NCBI GenBank assembly: GCA_021399435.1
Contig: JAJTUP010000020.1
Location: 62,001 to 126,000, forward strand
Source: Diaporthe sp. PMI_573
Taxonomy: Eukaryota > Ascomycota > Sordariomycetes > Diaporthales > Diaporthaceae
Direction of reading: 5' to 3'
DNA length: 64,000 bases
Under the pieces are notes generated by a model. It was not told where the DNA came from, did not search any database, and was given only the letters and a program-made list of their open reading frames with translations. Each line of letters opens with the position of its first letter. Position 1 is the first letter of the stretch. Positions 58,194 to 64,000 of this stretch are shown piece after piece. The translations under genes were made by a program, and so were the position numbers.

Positions 58194-59907
58194 CTACACT
58201 GTTTCGTAATGGCTCTTGTGCTCGTCTTTGCAGTCGCCATCCGTCGACATGATGACCAGTTCCACCTGAGACCCCCCATCCCCATCCTCCCTAGCAGATT
58301 GCGAATAAGACGGCGGGCGTGGAGAACCAGCCTGGAACTCATCAATGCCCGGCCCGCTCCCCAACCCCAACTCTTCTCTGGGTGTTGTTGCTGTGTTGCC
58401 CTCCTCGTCGGTCTTACCCCCCTGCCCCTGGCTTGGGTGGACGGCGTTACCACCGGACCGGCTGAGGCTCTTGGCGCTGAACTTGGACCCTGTCGTGCGG
58501 AGGGTAGTGGTGGTGGTGCTCGCGTATCTGGCTATGAAGAGGCGGGCACCCGGCAGGCAGGCTACCATTACCCCGACTGTGATCTCTATATATGACCATG
58601 TTACTGTCGCGAAGAAGTCTCCTATGCAGTGGGATGGATTAGTCTTATCATTACCAGTAACCGATTTGCTCTCGTTCATACGCGGTCTTGGTACTTACTA
58701 GTTGGATTCTCCGTGTTGGCGAAGCTGACTAAAGTCTGTATGCGGATGATGCTCGTTAATGTCAGGCTGAGTGAGAGGTTAGTTGGCCCAGATCCATAAA
58801 ATGTGTGATACATAAGTTAGTGAGCATGGCATGGTACTCACAATATCCCAATCCCAAACATCAGAATAACCCCAATCTTCTTCTTCACCTTCATCTGGAG
58901 AGACCACACCTGCGTAGCCGGCAGGTAAAGCATCCAAAAGTCCAGCGCAATATTGATCGCAGAATGCGCCCACGCAAGCGCATTAATATTAAAACATCGC
59001 CCCTCGTGCTCGCCGTCCCACGACTCCCAGAAGAAGCTTACAGGCCGGCACTGGAAAAAATCAGACACGATGAAGCTGCCCACCAAGAGCAGGTTGAACG
59101 CCTGCGTGGCCCAGATCACGCGGCGGAACTTTGGGTCCGGGAACAGCCGCAGGTACAGGAACAATATAGAAGTCTTGATCAGGCCGAGGGTGAGCGTGTA
59201 GAGCACCTCAAACACGAGGAAGATCTTGAGGAACTCGGTGATGCGCCAGGGCTCGAGGGTCCAGATGTCGCGGCCCAGGCCGTTGCGCTCCTCGAGGATG
59301 CTGCCCGCGAGCCATCCGCCTGTGAGGAGCTATGTGTGGGGTGTGACTTGTCAGCGTAACTACGTCCTCAAATGCTAGATAGAGGCGAAACGATGGTGTG
59401 TGGTGTGGTATGGTAGGTATATACGAACCCCGGACATGACAATCGTGGTGTCGTCGTGGCCCCAAGGTGCGAGCCTCAAGGCCCTGGATGCTAGTCGCAT
59501 GGCGAAGAACAACAGCCCTACGAAGAACAGGAAGTATCTGAGGACATTAATGGTAACTGTCTCGTTCTGCACGGGTAGGCCACAGGTGGTCGAGGTGATG
59601 TTTTTGAGGGCTGTGACAAATGGTCAGTGACAAGTGACGCGTTCAACCTTAACGATATACTTACCGAGAGACTCTATTACGGTACAGTTGAGCTTCACAC
59701 AGGAGGTTACAAGTCTCTCGAACCCTATGTCCAAGCAAAGGCACGTCTGGTTCGTAGACGAGCACTCTGACTGTGGCAAGGAGGCTGCCAGGCATTCGAG
59801 CTGTGCAACTGTTGGTCAGCACTCTGTATTACCAGTATGTATGAACCGCACCACCTGGAGTCTGTATTGGAACTTACACCACAGCGCGGTATGGCATTTA
59901 GATCCAT
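58194..59907 (-). CDS. CFEM-domain, seven-helix rhodopsin-domain (Pth11-like) membrane protein
   Basis: Putative cell-surface receptor. Exons complement(59878-59907, 59665-59800, 59429-59610, 58842-59329, 58699-58766, 58194-58603) join in frame to 437 codons. The CFEM domain shows IPRC-GLEC across the first join, then SECSSTNQTCLCLD, SCVKLNCT and a Cys in TSTTCGLPV. After it come VTINVLRYFLFFVGLLFFAM, a DDTT loop, NGLGRDIWTLEPW, FFQCRPVSFFWESW, and the later helices with NPTITWSYIEI and VACLPGARLF, all standard for this family. Introns of 77, 54, 99, 75 and 95 nt have normal signals. The first exon listed begins at an ATG right after TAG and carries no signal peptide, so an upstream exon is probably missing; the 5' end is uncertain. 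The tail is Gly/Ser-rich and cytosolic. Confidence 0.85.
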
Positions 59908-62099
59908 CTAGCCTGTCCCACCGCCTAAGCGACACTGCTGTGTATAGAGATGAACCCAGAAATATCTTCAGTGCTCAAGTCGCTGCCCGTCTCGCAGGGC
60001 AAGTCCTGACACGAAGGGACTGCGGCAGTGTACGGGCTCTAGTCATGTGCCAAAGTAAATGAAGTTCATGATGAAGACCAACCGGCTCGTCACTCTGGGC
60101 AGCCGGCTGGATAGATAGATACAGCAAGCAGGACCCGGTTAGACCCATCCATCATCACGGACCGTACGATCTCAATCGCGATTAAGAAATCTAATCAATA
60201 ATACATGACTCTTCTTAGTACGCGATGGCCAGGGGGAGAACCTTGGAAGACCAAATAGAGTTCCCCGGACCAGCCACGGCGGGGGGGACGTGCGCTCCTG
60301 GATATGGCACACTTTTCACACGTTGTGCTGTGAAGATCTTCGCCCGAGCTCATTCATTTCTTAGAGTTCCCGCTTAGACGCTGGGGGCTTTGAGAGCTAA
60401 AGTTGGTGCAGGTCACAACTGGGACTAGGCGGGGTCAGGTTGCAGTAAAGACCGGCCCCTCATAGCCGGCAGTGTAACGGAATGACGAACCGATGCCTCG
60501 TGCCCTCAGAGCCAGGCCCCTTTCCCCCCTCAAAAATGAGTCTACTGTATGTATGCAGATGCATGCATCACAAAATTAGGTAGATTTGCAATGTTAAAGT
60601 TTTTACATCTCAGATTAGCGCCCCGCTCCTTGTGTCCCGGTCACCAATAACCTTGGAAGCCAAGGAGGTCCGGGCAAACGATCCCGCCCAGCGATCAGTT
60701 GACGGCATTCAAGCACTCCGGTTATGATCGTCCCTTTGAGGTGCATACATATGCATGGTAGTCCGTGAGGTCTCGAGAGAACCATCTGAAAGTATAGTAA
60801 GAAGTGTAACCCATCAGATTCATCTTAGTATTACCCACCCATCGTGTCTGCCCTGACGTGGCTCGATGTTGGGTTGGCTCGGGAAGTAAGAGGAGTGAGG
60901 CCGGAGAGTATCCCGATAGCAGTCCAGGGTCAAGGCCCGGCCATATATTAATTTATATACTCGGCATTTAGGATTTGGATTAGAAGCCTGCGATTGGCGA
61001 CGATTATATGATTCGCATAGACATCTTTTGTCCGTATGAATGCCAGTGCACAGCATGGAGATCAAACGAATTTCACTGTATGATCGTTCGGTCGCATCAA
61101 GTCTCTAACTACCTGCTCCGGAAGTCCAAAATGGTGGGATCATGAAATCTATTCTCAGATAACCTTAAAGCGGGAAAAGACTGTTTAAGTGATCCATGCA
61201 AATGGCCAACGATGGTCGCGCCTCAGCAAGACGTGACGCATCACCCTGCCTCCTCCCGTACGCACGTCACTCAAGCCTTGGGTGCTGAAGGTAATGAATA
61301 GTTTGCTGGGATCAATAGCCTGCCTGGAGCCGTCGAAGATTGCAATTACTAACTATGGCGACGATAAGATTGGCCGCCAGCCGAGCCCGCCTCCTTTGCT
61401 GCTTACATGCAATTGGCGGATGACATATGACACCTAGCTATTGATAGAGCCTTGCATACTCAACCTGTGCCAGTGCTGTACTATATTTCGCGGTTTCCAA
61501 TAAAAGTAACATATCGCAAGAAGTGTTCTTCTCGCCCACGCCCGGCTGTGCTGATGACGACTTGTGCGAAGACGATTGCATCATGGAGTACTAATGCAGC
61601 AGCTCCTGTGTCGACAACGTTCACCAGGGCACATGTTCGCTATTATCAAACTTTAGAGAAAACAATGGCCGTTACGGTTTTGTAAATACAAAGTCTCCTT
61701 TGCTGACGCGGTACGGTATTGGTGGCTGGTTGCCTTGACTATTGATCACATGCTTTGCGTAACCCCTGGTGTGCCAGATTTGATATAATTACTCGACAGC
61801 CTTGAAATGGAGCTTGATAATTTCGTTACCTACTCGAGTTGTTAGTTTGTTCTGCTGAGAAGAGGAACTCCGGGACCTGCTTACATTTCGGCTTCTTGTC
61901 ACCCCCTTAAATTGGTCTGCCCGGGCAAAGTGCACAGTGGCGTTGCGGCTTACCCCAGGGAATCATTCTTCACATATTGGACTAATAGTCTGGTCACGCG
62001 CTCAACTATCACGTCTTCTGGCTCGTCCAGCCCAGGAGTGGAGTTGCCAGCGTTGTGGTCCGGGGGCGGGTGATAACACCCAAGTAGGACGGCATCCTA
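59908..62099. other. Intergenic, no supported gene
   Basis: Its left end should contain the promoter and probably a missing first exon of the CFEM receptor gene, which I could not identify. The remainder has only short ORFs. Confidence 0.5.
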
Positions 62100-62893
62100 C
62101 CATACCGTGCTTTGGTGGCACCCATAGGGAGTCGTTCTAAACACCGTACCGATATTAGGTCTTTTCTTCTCTAAGGCCGACTATTAACATATTCTTAAAA
62201 CAGAACACCTAGTCTTCTAAGTAACCCTAACCAATTAGCTATTTGGCACCTTTCTGCAGCAAATGGTCATATAGCCCAAAAAACAGTCACACAACGAAAC
62301 AGTAGTCAAAGAGGTTAGTATATACCGCAAGCTTAGAGGTTAGAGGTTAGAGGAGGGAAGAGGTTAGAGGAGGGAAGAGGTTAGAGGAGGGAAGAGGTTA
62401 GAGGAGGGAAGAGGTTAGAGGAGAGACTTTCTTCCTTTCTTCCATCTTTAAGTGTAAGTCAACTTCCTCCCTCTACATTTAATCAAATCTAAGATTAAGA
62501 CTAGATATAGATTTAGATCTTTAATTTACAGCCAAGAAGCTTAAAACTTTTTTAAAGAAAAGACATAGTAGGAAGGAAAAGAAAGGGATTTTCGTTTAGC
62601 TAGCTAACATCTCGAAGTAGGAGAACAACTTTAGAAGAGTTAAGAGGAGTCTTCTCAAGAGGAAGGAACCTGTCTACAAAGTCTATTTTACTCAAAGACT
62701 ATTTTAACTTTAATAACTACTTTTAGCCTTTAAAGATTCTTTATATTTCTTAGCGATTTATTCAGATCTAATAAACCTACATTGAATTAAACATCGGATT
62801 AAGAAGAACCTTGTAGTAACCATTTTAGGTACTAAAAGGAGCACCTTAGCCTTCATAGTGGCCCTCTCTACGGGCCACCAAAGCACGGTATGG
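62100..62893. mobile_element. Non-autonomous TIR element (MITE-like, 794 bp, TA flanks)
   Basis: The 20-base left end CCATACCGTGCTTTGGTGGC (62100-62119) reappears exactly as its reverse complement at 62874-62893. Both ends are flanked by TA (62098-62099 and 62894-62895), the target duplication of Tc1/mariner/pogo-type transposons. The interior is AT-rich, has no transposase ORF and contains a 17-bp tandem array. Weak similarity continues inward from the exact inverted repeat. The AT-richness suggests RIP or a naturally AT-rich MITE. Confidence 0.8.
62343..62424 (+). repeat. Tandem repeat, 17-bp unit, about 4.8 copies
   Basis: Unit GAGGTTAGAGGAGGGAA begins at 62343, 62360, 62377 and 62394 without change, then a partial copy at 62411-62424. 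It lies inside the TIR element. Confidence 0.95.
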
Positions 62894-63463
62894 TAGACGA
62901 CAATATATTATAGTCATCACCACTTTAGAGTCAAAGGTTCCAAGATTGCACCTGGACGAACCCAGAACCGTCCCATGGCGCCTGTCTTACCGGGTCATTC
63001 TGTATGCCCCAAAATTGAAAAGGCGCAGAAGGATTCAAGCCGTCGAAAATAGGAGGTAGGTATTTGGGTATAAGCTAAGTAAAGTATGGGAGTTGGTCAT
63101 ACCATCGTCGTCCGTTGCACCTTTCTGTTCGCCTCCTATCTGCTTCTTTAGAGCACATAGCACTACTTGTATCCAAAACATGATAGGCAGGCGTTATCCA
63201 ACATTAGTATCCAAGTGTATTCCTGACCCAGCCAGGCGGCTTCACACATGCCCACTCACTCATTCGAGTTCCTTCCACCAGGGCCTCGTGGCGCTGAACT
63301 TCATTTCCTTGGCGTCGAGGTCAACATCCTCCCACTCATCAGTCGTGATATCCTTATCATCCCCTCCCCATCCAATGTGGCCAAGCAAGTCGTCTCCGAT
63401 GGGGCTCACCGCCAGGGGCACATCGACAAACTTGTCACTCCATACGCCCCAAGAATTAGACCT
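62894..63463. other. Intergenic, 3' flank of hexose transporter
   Basis: Between the TIR element and the transporter stop codon. An open plus-strand frame at 63093-63467 shows no domain and is not accepted. Confidence 0.5.
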
Positions 63464-64000
63464 CTAGTCCTTGTGCTCAACATCCCTCCGCGCCTCATCA
63501 TCGTGGACCGCCATGGATGTGATCTTCTCCTCGTCTCCCAACTGATTTCTCTCCTTCAGGACAGTCTCGTGGCGCACATTGTGCGTCTTCCAGGCCGGTG
63601 TGCCGATGAAGCGGATCGCACCAGGCTTGGTGTCGTCAAACATGGCGTCAACCTCCTCGAGCGCCTTGTTGGCAGTCTCGGGGAACAAAAAGAAGACGTG
63701 CCAGAACATGGTGAAACAGAAGACCGCGAACAGCACGTACGTCTGCCACGTGATGTTCTTGAACGCGGGCGGGACAAAGTACGCCAGCGCAAAGTTGAAC
63801 GCCCAGTTGCCGCTGGTGGCCAGAGCCACGGCCTTTCCTCGCAGGCGGAGCGGGAACAGCTCTGGGGGGTAGGTCCACGAGACGGGGCCCCACGTGGGAG
63901 CGTACGAGGCGACGAACAGGTAGGTGCTCGCGATGACTGCCTTGGCTGGGGCTCCCGAGATGGCCATCGACTCGGCATCGGACGGGAACTCGCCCGGGCG
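63464..64000 (-). CDS. MFS hexose transporter, C-terminal part (cut by window edge)
   Basis: The frame is open to the window edge and ends at 63464; 178 residues are seen. They cover the last helices of a sugar porter: SYAPTWGPVSWTYPPELFPL with the family Pro/Glu-Phe-Pro motif, LRLRGKAVALATSGNWAFNF, ITWQTYVLFAVFCFTMFWHV and the signature FFLFPETANKALEEVDAMF (a PETKG-type motif with altered middle). The hydrophilic C-terminal tail ends in HDDEARRDVEHKD. Glucose/hexose carriers of filamentous fungi look like this; no finer substrate call is possible without the N-terminal half. Confidence 0.9.
   Translation of the reverse strand, partial: RPGEFPSDAESMAISGAPAKAVIASTYLFVASYAPTWGPVSWTYPPELFPLRLRGKAVALATSGNWAFNFALAYFVPPAFKNITWQTYVLFAVFCFTMFWHVFFLFPETANKALEEVDAMFDDTKPGAIRFIGTPAWKTHNVRHETVLKERNQLGDEEKITSMAVHDDEARRDVEHKD

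Noticed and set aside
62343..62424. CRISPR array or telomeric repeat
   Set aside because: Copies are directly adjacent without spacers, the host is a eukaryote, and the unit is not TTAGGG.

Overview
The window is nuclear DNA of a filamentous ascomycete (Pezizomycotina, most likely Sordariomycetes). The signs are short introns of about 50-130 nt with fungal splice signals, a CFEM-domain seven-helix receptor, the fungal mitochondrial protein Kgd4/Ymr31, a multi-domain phosphoinositide phospholipase C, AT-rich blocks, and a pseudogene whose stops look like C:G-to-T:A damage (RIP). Exon joins given here were worked out by hand from splice signals, reading phase and family conservation. I cannot name the species.

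Layout. 1-1966: 3' part of a PI-PLC gene. 2266-4342: DHA1-type MFS transporter, convergent to it. 7865-8985: aldo/keto reductase. 10507-11961: seven-helix 'fungal rhodopsin-domain' protein. 13878-21236: one uninterrupted 2452-codon gene for a multi-enzyme protein. 22149-22959: HAD phosphatase, divergent from the giant gene. 23785-25608: DHA2-type MFS transporter. 26040-28020: AT-rich patches around a doubtful small gene. 31864-33856: Gln-rich conserved fungal protein. About 33.9-42.6 kb: a gene-poor stretch. 42620-43180: decayed 3' end of a LYS2-like aminoadipate reductase. 46077-46965: fungal hypothetical membrane protein. 49069-50859: alpha-glucoside-type sugar permease. 52206-52397: possible Cys/His-rich microprotein. 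52855-54317: polynucleotide kinase 3'-phosphatase. 56759-57267: Kgd4/Ymr31. 58194-59907: CFEM receptor-like protein. 62100-62893: short TIR element. 63464-64000: C-terminal end of a hexose transporter.

The most striking content is the 13.9-21.2 kb gene. Its single chain carries, in order, a degenerate sugar phosphate cyclase domain, an apparently intact sugar phosphate cyclase (dehydroquinate synthase/2-epi-5-epi-valiolone synthase superfamily), an extended SDR, a ROK-type sugar kinase, a zinc-type medium-chain dehydrogenase and a phosphoglucose-isomerase/SIS-like domain. With the divergent HAD phosphatase, the MFS exporter and perhaps the aldo/keto reductase, this looks like a compact cyclitol (C7-sugar) biosynthetic locus. 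Its architecture parallels the AROM polypeptide but most of its chemistry would differ. I do not know of a described system with this layout; that is a statement of my knowledge, not of a search.
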